A stretch of 40,872 nucleotides of DNA from the NCBI GenBank assembly GCA_947167435.1, contig CAMVIC010000001.1, positions 1-40,872 on the forward strand. Direction: 5' to 3'. The position numbers were made by a program, and so were the translations under genes. This DNA comes from an uncultured Clostridia bacterium. GTDB taxonomy: Bacteria > Bacillota_A > Clostridia > Oscillospirales > Oscillospiraceae. The notes beneath the pieces were generated by a model, which ran no database searches, was not told the DNA's origin, and was given only the letters and a program-made list of their open reading frames with translations. Below are positions 15,989 through 23,422 of this stretch, piece by piece (positions within the stretch are counted from its first letter, which is position 1; the number at the start of each line of letters is the position of its first letter).

Positions 15989-16801
15989 CTGAACACCTGG
16001 ATTGAAAACTACTTTGACAACACTGTCGCAGGCAATCTGCGGCTGCTGTACAGTGGGAAGCGCGAGCGCTCCATTGCCCATGTTTTCGGCCCGTATCAGC
16101 AGGAGAACTATCTGCTGAGCTTTGTGGCGGAGGGGGCGGCGGATTTCACACTGAACGGACAGCGGCGCCGTGTGGAGGAGAACACCTTTTATGTGATGCG
16201 GCCCCACTGCCAGATGTCATACCGTACAGACCCCGAAAGGCCCTGGACGATCTACTGGGTAATTGTAAGCGGAGCTCAGATGGAATACCTGCTGGATATT
16301 CTGGGGTTGAAGAGCGACGATCCCTTCGTCGTGCTCCGGGAGCCGAAAAAAATGCAGTCCACACTCAGCACACTGTTTGAAAAAACCTGCCGGGAAAGCC
16401 TGGCGGACAAGATGGAGAGCATGTCGCTTCTGTACAGCGTGTTCTCCCTGCTGGCGGAAAACCGGACCTGTCTTTCCCGCAACGCCTATGTGGCGAGGGC
16501 CCTGGATCATATTTCCCAACATTATGCCGAGGCGCTGTCCGTGCAGGACATGGCGGCCATGCTCCACCTGAATACCAGCTACTTTTCCCGGCTGTTCAAG
16601 GCGGAGACCGGACTGCCGCCCGTCCGCTTCATCACCACATTCCGTGTAAAAATGGCGGAATATCACCTTCGGCACAGCAGTCTGCCGCTTACGGAAATTG
16701 CCGGGATGGTGGGCTTTTCCGACAGTCTTTACTTCAGCCGCGCCTTCAAGCGCTGCACCGGTGTTTCGCCGTCGGCCTACCGGGAACTGGCTGACATCTG
16801 A
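15989..16801 (+). CDS. AraC-family transcriptional regulator, probable CTG start
   Basis: A cupin-type N-terminal half (LLSFVAEGAADFTLNGQRR) and a C-terminal double HTH of about 100 residues: ALSVQDMAAMLHLNTSYFSRLFK, then ITTFRVKMAEYHLRHSSLPLTEIA and GFSDSLYFSRAFKRCTG (given in parts). The open frame runs back to 15950 with no ATG, GTG or TTG upstream of a GTG at 16124, which would cut into the cupin. A strong GGAGAGGAGG ends seven bases before CTG 15989, giving 270 residues. It likely senses the locus saccharide and controls both divergent operons. Confidence 0.85.
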   Translation: MNTWIENYFDNTVAGNLRLLYSGKRERSIAHVFGPYQQENYLLSFVAEGAADFTLNGQRRRVEENTFYVMRPHCQMSYRTDPERPWTIYWVIVSGAQMEYLLDILGLKSDDPFVVLREPKKMQSTLSTLFEKTCRESLADKMESMSLLYSVFSLLAENRTCLSRNAYVARALDHISQHYAEALSVQDMAAMLHLNTSYFSRLFKAETGLPPVRFITTFRVKMAEYHLRHSSLPLTEIAGMVGFSDSLYFSRAFKRCTGVSPSAYRELADI

Positions 16802-16819
16802 CCGATTCAGGAGGCTGCC

Positions 16820-17767
16820 ATGGAAAACCATATTCTTGTCGCATCCTGTGATCCGAAGGGCGGAATTCTGCGCTTTCGACTGCGCCGGGACGGGAAACTG
16901 ACACTCACGCAGCGCGTGCCGCTGGACAGGCCGATGTATTTCTGCCGGGAGGGAGACCGCCTCTTCGTGCTCCTGCGTGAGCCCTTCCCCGGGCAGAGCG
17001 GGGTTGTTTCACTTCCGATCGGGACCGACGGAGCGCTTGGCCACCCGAGCGCCGTCTGCCCGAGCCTCGGCAGTATCTCCTGCCACATTCTCTCCTTTGG
17101 CGGACAGATCTATACCGCCAATTACGCCAGCGGCTCGGTGACCCGGATGCCGGACCGGGTCGTGACCTTCGCCGGGCACGGCAGTCTGCCGCAGCAGGAC
17201 CGATCCCATCCGCACTGCCTGACACCCACCCCGGACGGAAAGTTCCTCTGTATCTGCGATCTTGGCGCCGACTGTATTCATCTCTGTACCGGAGAGCTGG
17301 ACATTGTGTCAAGTGTCCCGGTTAAGCCCGGCTCCGGTCCGCGGCATCTGGTGTTCTCCGGGGACGGGAGATTTGCCTTCTGCTCCCACGAGCTGTCCTC
17401 CGAGGTATCTGTATTCGGCTACGAAAACGGGAGGCTGACGCTGCTGGGCCGGCATCGCTGCATACCGGAGGCATATGAAGGGGAAAACTATCCCTCCGCC
17501 ATCCGGCTCAACGCCGCAGGCAACAGGCTGTACGTTGCCAACCGCGGCCATGACAGCGTCTGCATCTGGGACGTGGAGGGGAGTGAGCTGTCCGGATGCC
17601 GGTTCATCCCATCCGGCGGAAGGCTGCCCCGGGAGATGAATATAACAGGCCCCTGGGTGCTGTGCGGAAACAGCGACTGCCTTGCCGTCGTGTCGGAAGA
17701 AAGCGGCGCAGTAATCGACCGCGTGCCGATGGAAAAGCCCTGGTGCATCGTGCCGGAAAGCCGCTGA
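16820..17767 (+). CDS. Lactonase family beta-propeller (6-phosphogluconolactonase YbhE type)
   Basis: A 315-residue cytoplasmic seven-bladed propeller. The family's middle segment is clear: RSHPHCLTPTPDGKFLCICDLGAD, then GSGPRHLVFSGDGRFAF, YEGENYPSAIRLNAAGNRLYVANRG and the closing SGG. Members hydrolyse sugar lactones. GGAGG stands five bases before the ATG, 18 bases after the AraC stop. In this locus it would open the aldonolactone made by an amino-sugar dehydrogenase. Confidence 0.88.
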   Translation: MENHILVASCDPKGGILRFRLRRDGKLTLTQRVPLDRPMYFCREGDRLFVLLREPFPGQSGVVSLPIGTDGALGHPSAVCPSLGSISCHILSFGGQIYTANYASGSVTRMPDRVVTFAGHGSLPQQDRSHPHCLTPTPDGKFLCICDLGADCIHLCTGELDIVSSVPVKPGSGPRHLVFSGDGRFAFCSHELSSEVSVFGYENGRLTLLGRHRCIPEAYEGENYPSAIRLNAAGNRLYVANRGHDSVCIWDVEGSELSGCRFIPSGGRLPREMNITGPWVLCGNSDCLAVVSEESGAVIDRVPMEKPWCIVPESR

Positions 17768-17786
17768 TGGCAGCTGCAGGGCGCAT

Positions 17787-18830
17787 ATGAAAACAGGTTG
17801 GACGGATAAGACTATGAAAGAAAAAAACGTGACATTTGCCGCCTTCACCGATCTGCATCTTGATCTGATGCACGACGGGGAGAAGCGCATGGACGCCTTC
17901 TTCCATGCCGCGGAGGAGGCGGATGTGGATTTCATCATCCACCTGGGAGATTTGTGTTATCCCAGGGGAATACAGGGCGTTTCCCCCGACGCAATCCTCC
18001 CCATAAACCTGCAGATTGCAAGGGAAACGCCGCCCATTCAGCCGGGAAGGGAGAAGATTCTGGAACGGCTGCGAAACTATTCCAAGCCCGTCTACTTCGT
18101 ATTGGGCAATCACGACGTGGACTTCTGCTCCAAGCGGGACGCCATGGAGGTTTACGGGATGTGCGCGCCGTATTATGCCTTCCATCTGAACGGCTGGCAC
18201 TTTATTGTACTTGACGGCAACCATTACCGGGACGACGCGGGCGAGCTGAAAGACTTTGGCTACGCCGCCTCCTACTACCGCGACCTGCCCTATCTGGGAG
18301 ATCAGCAGCTGGACTGGCTGAAAGCGGAGCTGCTGAGCTGCAGCGAGCCGGCGGTTCTTTTCTGCCATCAGCCCATGTATCAGAAGGTCCGGGAATTCCA
18401 GGATCTGGAGGCGTTCCGACAGGTGCTCTCCCTTGCCGGGGAGCGGGGCAAAGCTATCCGGCTGTGCATGAACGGTCATCTGCATCTGGATGATCTCCAC
18501 ATTGAAAACGGCATCGTTTACCATTCCCTCAACAGCATTTCCAACTACTGGGCAGGGGAAGAATACGAGACCCTTCGCTATCCGGAGCAGATCGACCGGG
18601 ATTATCCCAGCCTGCGCTATACCTTCCCTTACCGGAAGCCGGTCTTCGCTATTGTGACTCTGACGCCGGAGGCGCTGATTATAGAAGGCCGCGGCGGCGG
18701 CTTCGTGCAGCCGGGGCCACGGCACTTTACGCTGCGGCCCATGCCCACAAGCTGCGTGCGTTCCCACCGGCTGACCTGGCCGGAAAGGCAGGAGAAAGGA
18801 GAAATCGCAAATGAAACGGCCGGAAAATGA
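17787..18830 (+). CDS. Metallophosphoesterase (calcineurin-like)
   Basis: 347 residues with all motifs of the calcineurin-like fold: FTDLHLD (D-x-H), HLGDLCYPRG (GD), VLGNHDVD (GNHD), LFCHQP, and NGHLHLDD (GHxH). There is no signal peptide. A second in-frame ATG at 17814 (after GGATAAG) is equally plausible and starts nearer the domain. The substrate may be a sugar phosphate or phosphodiester; nothing in the sequence decides. It lies in the AraC-lactonase operon and overlaps the next gene by 20 bases. Confidence 0.87.
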   Translation: MKTGWTDKTMKEKNVTFAAFTDLHLDLMHDGEKRMDAFFHAAEEADVDFIIHLGDLCYPRGIQGVSPDAILPINLQIARETPPIQPGREKILERLRNYSKPVYFVLGNHDVDFCSKRDAMEVYGMCAPYYAFHLNGWHFIVLDGNHYRDDAGELKDFGYAASYYRDLPYLGDQQLDWLKAELLSCSEPAVLFCHQPMYQKVREFQDLEAFRQVLSLAGERGKAIRLCMNGHLHLDDLHIENGIVYHSLNSISNYWAGEEYETLRYPEQIDRDYPSLRYTFPYRKPVFAIVTLTPEALIIEGRGGGFVQPGPRHFTLRPMPTSCVRSHRLTWPERQEKGEIANETAGK

Positions 18831-19857
18831 GCATTTGCTGCGCACAACGGCTCTGCGCATTGTGAAGGACAGGCCCGGTCTCTACGGACTTCCGGAAATC
18901 CGCTGCAGCGCGGATTTCTACTGCTGCCCGCTTCCCAAAGGCCCGTATTTCTACGAGACCGAAGACGAATTTGTCCTCTATGTGGAGCACCTGCTGCTGA
19001 CGGACGCCTGTGTTGTGACCGCATCCTTTGCTGCGGATGCGCGCTGGACGCCCACCGACGTGCTGTGCGAGGGCCGTCGTCTTCCGTTTGAGCGGCAGGG
19101 GGACAGCTTTGTCTTCTGGTTTGAAATCAGCGGCCTGAGCGGAAAGACAAGAACGCTCTATGTGCACACGCTGCTGCGTGAGCCGGGTCTGACGCTGCGT
19201 CTTGAGCAGAATACTCCCGGCCGCAGAGCAGGCGTCTACCGGAGCGGGGCATATCCCGCCGTGGAGATCGAGGCCGCCAGCCACTACATGTTTGCCGCCC
19301 GGCGGATTCTGCAGGAGCTGGAGATTCCCCGGTTCCTGTCCGAAGAGGAGCTGGGATATATCCTGCTGCTGAGCTTTGAAACCTATAATGAGGTTCACGG
19401 GGACTATCCGCCCCACTGGCACCTGATCCTGCGCTGGCCGGAGCACTGCGGCTCCCAGGCGCCCCACATCTACCTGGACAACCGGGGACACATGACGCGA
19501 AACGTCATGTATATTGACATGATTCCCAACGTGAGCTGTACCTATGCGCCGCTGGAATGGTGTCCCTTCAAGGATAAATACGGACGCACTGTGATGTGTC
19601 TCCGCATTGAGGAAGACGGGGGCATGTCACTGACGCGAGAGGGGCGCCCCCTTTATACGGTCAGTCCGTATGGCAGCAGCGGCGTGACGGTGCTGGAAAA
19701 CGGCGCTGTCATGGGACGCCTTCAGGTTATAAACGACACGGCCGGCGGAAAGCTGGAAATTCTCTGGACCGATGACGCAGAAAGGACGGAAACGGAAACA
19801 GTCCTATACGATCCCCTGACGGGCGCCGTTGCGGCACATATCCCCGCTGCCCGGTGA
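18811..19857 (+). CDS. Unrecognised His-rich protein of the saccharide locus
   Basis: 348 residues; I do not recognise the family. It appears mostly beta-structured and has no signal or membrane segment. A dense cluster of ionisable residues occupies 194-227: E194-x-H196, H202-x-H204 in YPPHWHLILRWP, then H212, H219, Y221-D223 and H227 in HIYLDNRGHM. This resembles a metal or acid-base active site, as in lyases or isomerases. GAAAGGAG precedes the ATG, and the 20-base overlap with the phosphoesterase suggests coupling. It may be a novel carbohydrate-active enzyme. Confidence 0.8.
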   Translation: MKRPENEHLLRTTALRIVKDRPGLYGLPEIRCSADFYCCPLPKGPYFYETEDEFVLYVEHLLLTDACVVTASFAADARWTPTDVLCEGRRLPFERQGDSFVFWFEISGLSGKTRTLYVHTLLREPGLTLRLEQNTPGRRAGVYRSGAYPAVEIEAASHYMFAARRILQELEIPRFLSEEELGYILLLSFETYNEVHGDYPPHWHLILRWPEHCGSQAPHIYLDNRGHMTRNVMYIDMIPNVSCTYAPLEWCPFKDKYGRTVMCLRIEEDGGMSLTREGRPLYTVSPYGSSGVTVLENGAVMGRLQVINDTAGGKLEILWTDDAERTETETVLYDPLTGAVAAHIPAAR

Positions 19858-19916
19858 AAAGGCGGATTATTTGTTGTGCTTATCTGCACGAAAGCATCTG
19901 TTTCATTATTTGAGAA

Positions 19917-19948
19917 ATTTGTACAAAAGCAACAAAAGACATTTGTAC
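19917..19948 (+). promoter_or_regulatory. Direct-repeat operator candidate
   Basis: ATTTGTAC occurs at 19917-19924 and 19941-19948, 24 bases apart on the same face. The first is embedded in the palindrome TTTGTACAAA. The second ends ten bases before the -35 box of the transporter promoter, the usual place for an AraC-type activator. Confidence 0.5.
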
Positions 19949-19958
19949 TTTCTATCAA

Positions 19959-19988
19959 TTGATTGCAAGAAGAGCGGAATGCTATAAT
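19959..19988 (+). promoter_or_regulatory. Promoter of the ABC transporter genes
   Basis: TTGATT (19959-19964), an 18-base spacer, then perfect TATAAT (19983-19988). The leader to the solute-binding-protein ATG at 20062 is about 65 bases and carries AGGAGG. Confidence 0.75.
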
Positions 19989-20061
19989 TTTCTCAGAAGA
20001 AAACCGCTCAATCCGAGCGGGGAAACAGACAAACAAAAACAACAAAAAGGAGGACATGAGA

Positions 20062-21342
20062 ATGAAGAAAGCAATATCCGTTTTCCTGGTTCTGGTAATG
20101 GTGTTTGCGCTTGCGCTTTGCGGTGCACAGCCTGCATACGCGGAAGAGAGCTTCAAGGGCACCCTTGAGTACTGGAGTTCCTGGAACGAGAACGAAGCCC
20201 AGGCCCAGATTCTGATCCAGGCCGCCAAGGACTTCCAGGAGCTGTATCCCGATGTCACCATCAACTTCACCTGGAGCGGACGTGACAACCTGCGCTCCCT
20301 GGCTCTGGCAGCGCTGGAGGCCGGCACGCAGATCGACTGCATGGACGGCAACGTGGACCAGTACAAGGCACTGTTCGGCGACTACGTTGTCGACATGAGC
20401 GAGTACATGGACATTACCTACTCCTTCACCGACGGCAAGACTTACCGCGACTGTGTCATTCCTTCCACCATGGCGCTTGTGGAATCTCTCTTTGACGGCA
20501 AGGTCATGGCAATTCCCTATTATCCCCAGGCTTACATCATCTTCTGCAACAAGAACATCTTTGACGAATGCGGCATCACCGAGTATCCCACCACATGGGA
20601 GGACTTCATCGGCGTCTGCAAGACCATCAAGGAGGCAGGCTATATTCCCATCACCTCCGATACCTTCTACGCTCCCTCCTGGTACGGCTACTATCTGTCC
20701 CGTCTGATCGGAGATGACGCAGTGAAGGAACTGGCATCCGACAGCTCCAAGTGGGCGGACAATCCCGCTGTTCTTGAAGCGGCCCAGGGCATTGCCCAGC
20801 TGGCGGAAGTCGGCGCATTTGATCCCAACATCGGCGCCAACGTATATCCCGCCGCCCAGCAGGACATGGTAATCAGCGAGAATGTCGCCATGTACATTAA
20901 CGGCACCTGGCTGCCCAGCGAGGTGATGGATGCCACCGGCGACGATTATGTCTGGGGCGCGTTTGCATTCCCCGAGGTCCCCAACGCCATCAACGGCCGT
21001 GAGGCCGGCTGCTACTCCACCTGGGGCATCGGCGTGACCAACAAGGCCTCCCAGGAGTCCAAGGACATTGCTGCCGCCTTCGCCGCTTTCGTGACCACCG
21101 GTAAGTACGACCAGATGTTCTCCGACGTCGCCAACATTCCTCCCGTGGGCGTGGATTCCACCTGGCCCTCTTTCCTGGCCGAGGCACAGGAGATTATCTC
21201 CGGCTTCTCCGTCCGCTTCTCCTCTCAGACCGGTATCGTCACCAATACCAACAGCAAGCAGATTATCGTCGATGCCTGCTGCAGGCTCTACACCGGCGCA
21301 ACCACTCCCGAGGAGTTTGTGAAGGAAGCCAGCAACTTCTAA
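20062..21342 (+). CDS. Extracellular solute-binding protein, family 1 (sugar ABC transporter)
   Basis: 426 residues. N-terminal signal peptide MKKAISVFLVLVMVFALAL followed by CGAQPAYA. The mature part is a typical carbohydrate-binding protein (GTLEYWSSWNENEAQAQILI, NGTWLPSEV). AAGGAGG sits eight bases before ATG 20062; the ATG at 20056 would be too close. Oddly the lipobox would be LALC, with Leu rather than Gly/Ala/Ser at -1, so lipid anchoring is uncertain and cleavage after AYA is an alternative. It feeds the two permeases that follow; no ATPase gene is present, so a shared ATPase elsewhere is expected. Confidence 0.92.
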   Translation: MKKAISVFLVLVMVFALALCGAQPAYAEESFKGTLEYWSSWNENEAQAQILIQAAKDFQELYPDVTINFTWSGRDNLRSLALAALEAGTQIDCMDGNVDQYKALFGDYVVDMSEYMDITYSFTDGKTYRDCVIPSTMALVESLFDGKVMAIPYYPQAYIIFCNKNIFDECGITEYPTTWEDFIGVCKTIKEAGYIPITSDTFYAPSWYGYYLSRLIGDDAVKELASDSSKWADNPAVLEAAQGIAQLAEVGAFDPNIGANVYPAAQQDMVISENVAMYINGTWLPSEVMDATGDDYVWGAFAFPEVPNAINGREAGCYSTWGIGVTNKASQESKDIAAAFAAFVTTGKYDQMFSDVANIPPVGVDSTWPSFLAEAQEIISGFSVRFSSQTGIVTNTNSKQIIVDACCRLYTGATTPEEFVKEASNF

Positions 21343-21343
21343 G

Positions 21344-21385
21344 CAGTATGCTCGCGCATTATCCTGCGCGTGTACCGGCATACTG
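21344..21385 (+). promoter_or_regulatory. Stem-loop directly after the binding-protein gene
   Basis: It starts one base after the stop codon. An outer stem CAGTATGC/GCATACTG (21344-21351 with 21378-21385) and inner stem CGCGCA/TGCGCG (21353-21358 with 21365-21370). No T run follows, so it is more likely an mRNA stabiliser or partial block than a full terminator. Confidence 0.6.
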
Positions 21386-21461
21386 ATGAGTCATCCCCCC
21401 TGCTGTCCGTTTGGGGAAAGTGCACTCAGGGAGCCTCAAAAGCTCTTTATGGTACCTGAAT

Positions 21462-21499
21462 CATCAGCTGATAATGGCGGATGCCATTATCAGCTGATG
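21462..21499 (+). promoter_or_regulatory. Perfect 17-bp hairpin before the permease genes
   Basis: 21462-21478 pairs perfectly with 21483-21499 around a 4-base loop. Each arm contains the self-complementary ATCAGCTGAT. It could be an RNA stem that sets binding-protein to permease ratio, or a double protein-binding site. Confidence 0.6.
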
Positions 21500-21565
21500 T
21501 CACAATATGGGATAATGGGCAGACGCCGCGTATCGGCCAAGTTTTTCGGAAAAAGGAGCGCCTGT

Positions 21566-22462
21566 ATGAAGCTGAAAAAGAGTTCTCTTTTGATATTTAT
21601 GGGCCCGGCAGTGCTTCTGTTTGCCTTCATTTTCGTCTATCCTGTGATCCGTACCGTCGCCATGACCTTCTTCAACGTGAAAACCCTCAGCACTCCCATA
21701 TCCAGTTGGACCTTCGCGGGCCTGGAGAATTATACGAAGCTGTTTGACACCAAGCTTTTTATGATGTCCATGCGCACGTTTGCCAAGCTGTGGCTGTACT
21801 GCGGGATTGCCACGCTGGGTTTCGCGCTGATTCTGGCTGTTATCCTGACACAGGGTGTTCGTTTCCAGAAGTTCTTCAGAACCATTATTTATATGCCGAA
21901 TGTCATCGCTGCGGTAGCCATCGGTTATATGTGGCTGCTGTGCGTTTTCAATAACCGTTTCGGAATCCTGACAAAATCCTTTCAGGCCCTCGGATGGACA
22001 AAGCTGGCTGCCTTCCAGTGGCTCTCCGCCGACCACATTTTTCTTGCCATGTCCATCGCCTACGTGTTCAGCAACACCGGCTATTTCATGCTGATGTACA
22101 TTGCGGGGATCGAGGGCATCTCACGGGACTACTACGAATCGGCCACCATCGCCGGGGCAAATGTGGTTCAGCAGTTTTTCCACATCACCCTTCCCCTGAT
22201 CAAGGGCGTCATCGGTACCTCTTTGGTACTGTGGACCACAAGAACAATGGGCTTTTTTGCGCTAAGCCAGGTATTCAGTGCGGCCAGTACGGTTACCCCC
22301 ATGTTCTTCACCTATCAGACTCTGTTCGGCGCGATTGATATCGGTACCGAATCCATCAACGCCGGCGTGGCCGCCTGCGCGGCTGTTATCATGACCGCGG
22401 TCGTTATCATCATATCCCTGATCTCCCGCCGGTTTATCCGGGACGAGAACTATGAACTGTAA
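21566..22462 (+). CDS. Sugar ABC transporter permease (MalF type)
   Basis: 298 residues from ATG 21566, with AAAAGGAG upstream; the frame continues upstream without a ribosome site. Six membrane segments. It carries the permease EAA loop ESATIAGANVVQQFFHITLPL, the contact site for the ATPase. First of two permeases; the second follows 14 bases later. Confidence 0.93.
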   Translation: MKLKKSSLLIFMGPAVLLFAFIFVYPVIRTVAMTFFNVKTLSTPISSWTFAGLENYTKLFDTKLFMMSMRTFAKLWLYCGIATLGFALILAVILTQGVRFQKFFRTIIYMPNVIAAVAIGYMWLLCVFNNRFGILTKSFQALGWTKLAAFQWLSADHIFLAMSIAYVFSNTGYFMLMYIAGIEGISRDYYESATIAGANVVQQFFHITLPLIKGVIGTSLVLWTTRTMGFFALSQVFSAASTVTPMFFTYQTLFGAIDIGTESINAGVAACAAVIMTAVVIIISLISRRFIRDENYEL

Positions 22463-22476
22463 GGAGGCGGGAGGCA

Positions 22477-23334
22477 GTGAAAGTGAAAAGAAACAAAAAG
22501 GATATCCTGATCCGCAAGCTCCGCCGTCTTCCCGGCTACCTGTTTGTCTCCATCTGGGTCATTGCGGTTTTTGTCATTATCATCTGGATCATTCTGGCCT
22601 CTCTCTCCACCACGAAGGAGATTTTCAAGGGTGAGCTGATATCCAGCGGTCTGCAGTTTGCAAACTACAAAAAAGCGCTGTTCACCAACAAGCTGATCAT
22701 CAACCTGATGAACTCGGTAATCTATACCGTTCCGTCCTGCATCCTGGTCATTGTTGTCTGTGCGCCTGCCGCTTACTGCCTGTCCCGGTACAATTTCAAG
22801 GGGAACCAGACCTTTCAGAAAATGATTCTTGCAGGTCTTTCCATCCCCGGTATCATGATTATCATGCCTCTGTGCACAGTTTTCGGCAGGCTGAACATGG
22901 CCGGCCATCGCTACACCATGATCCTGCTGTACACCGCCACCGCGATCCCCTATACGACCTATTTCCTGATGACATTCTTCAAAAGCATTTCCAACACCTA
23001 TGCGGAGGCGGCAACGATCGACGGTTGCGGTCAGGTGCGGATTTTCTGGGAAATCATGTTCCCCCTTGCCCAGCCGGCTATCGTTACCGTGACCATCTTC
23101 AACTTCATCACGGTCTGGAATGAATACTTCCTGGCGCTGGTCTTCGCCAACAAGACGGAGATGCGTTCTTTGGGCGTAGGCCTCTACCAGATTGTCTACT
23201 CGCTGATGAATACCGGCGACTGGGCCGGCCTGTTCGCGGCGGTCGTCATCACCTTCGTGCCCACCGTTGTAATCTATATCTTCCTCGCCGACAAGATCAT
23301 TTCCGGTGTTACCGCCGGCGGTGTCAAGGGCTGA
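22477..23334 (+). CDS. Sugar ABC transporter permease (MalG type)
   Basis: 285 residues, starting at a GTG with AAGGAGG in front. It has about six membrane segments and EAA loop EAATIDGCGQVRIFWEIMFPL. It forms the heterodimeric channel with the preceding permease. The next gene is the sulfatase, which lacks a signal peptide, so the imported saccharide is likely still sulfated. Confidence 0.93.
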   Translation: MKVKRNKKDILIRKLRRLPGYLFVSIWVIAVFVIIIWIILASLSTTKEIFKGELISSGLQFANYKKALFTNKLIINLMNSVIYTVPSCILVIVVCAPAAYCLSRYNFKGNQTFQKMILAGLSIPGIMIIMPLCTVFGRLNMAGHRYTMILLYTATAIPYTTYFLMTFFKSISNTYAEAATIDGCGQVRIFWEIMFPLAQPAIVTVTIFNFITVWNEYFLALVFANKTEMRSLGVGLYQIVYSLMNTGDWAGLFAAVVITFVPTVVIYIFLADKIISGVTAGGVKG

Positions 23335-23360
23335 CGCAAACTGTCCGTCGTAAAAAAGTA

Positions 23361-23394
23361 TCGCAGCCGGTCCCGTATTCGGGAACGGCTGCGA
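23361..23394 (+). promoter_or_regulatory. Stem-loop between permease and sulfatase genes
   Basis: A 9-bp stem TCGCAGCCG/CGGCTGCGA (23361-23369 with 23386-23394) capped by TCCCG/CGGGA after a one-by-one mismatch, loop TATT. There is no T run. It is a candidate attenuator or processing site lowering expression of the downstream enzymes relative to the transporter. Confidence 0.5.
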
Positions 23395-23422
23395 CTTGAC
23401 CTGTGAAAGGGAATTGCTGCTT

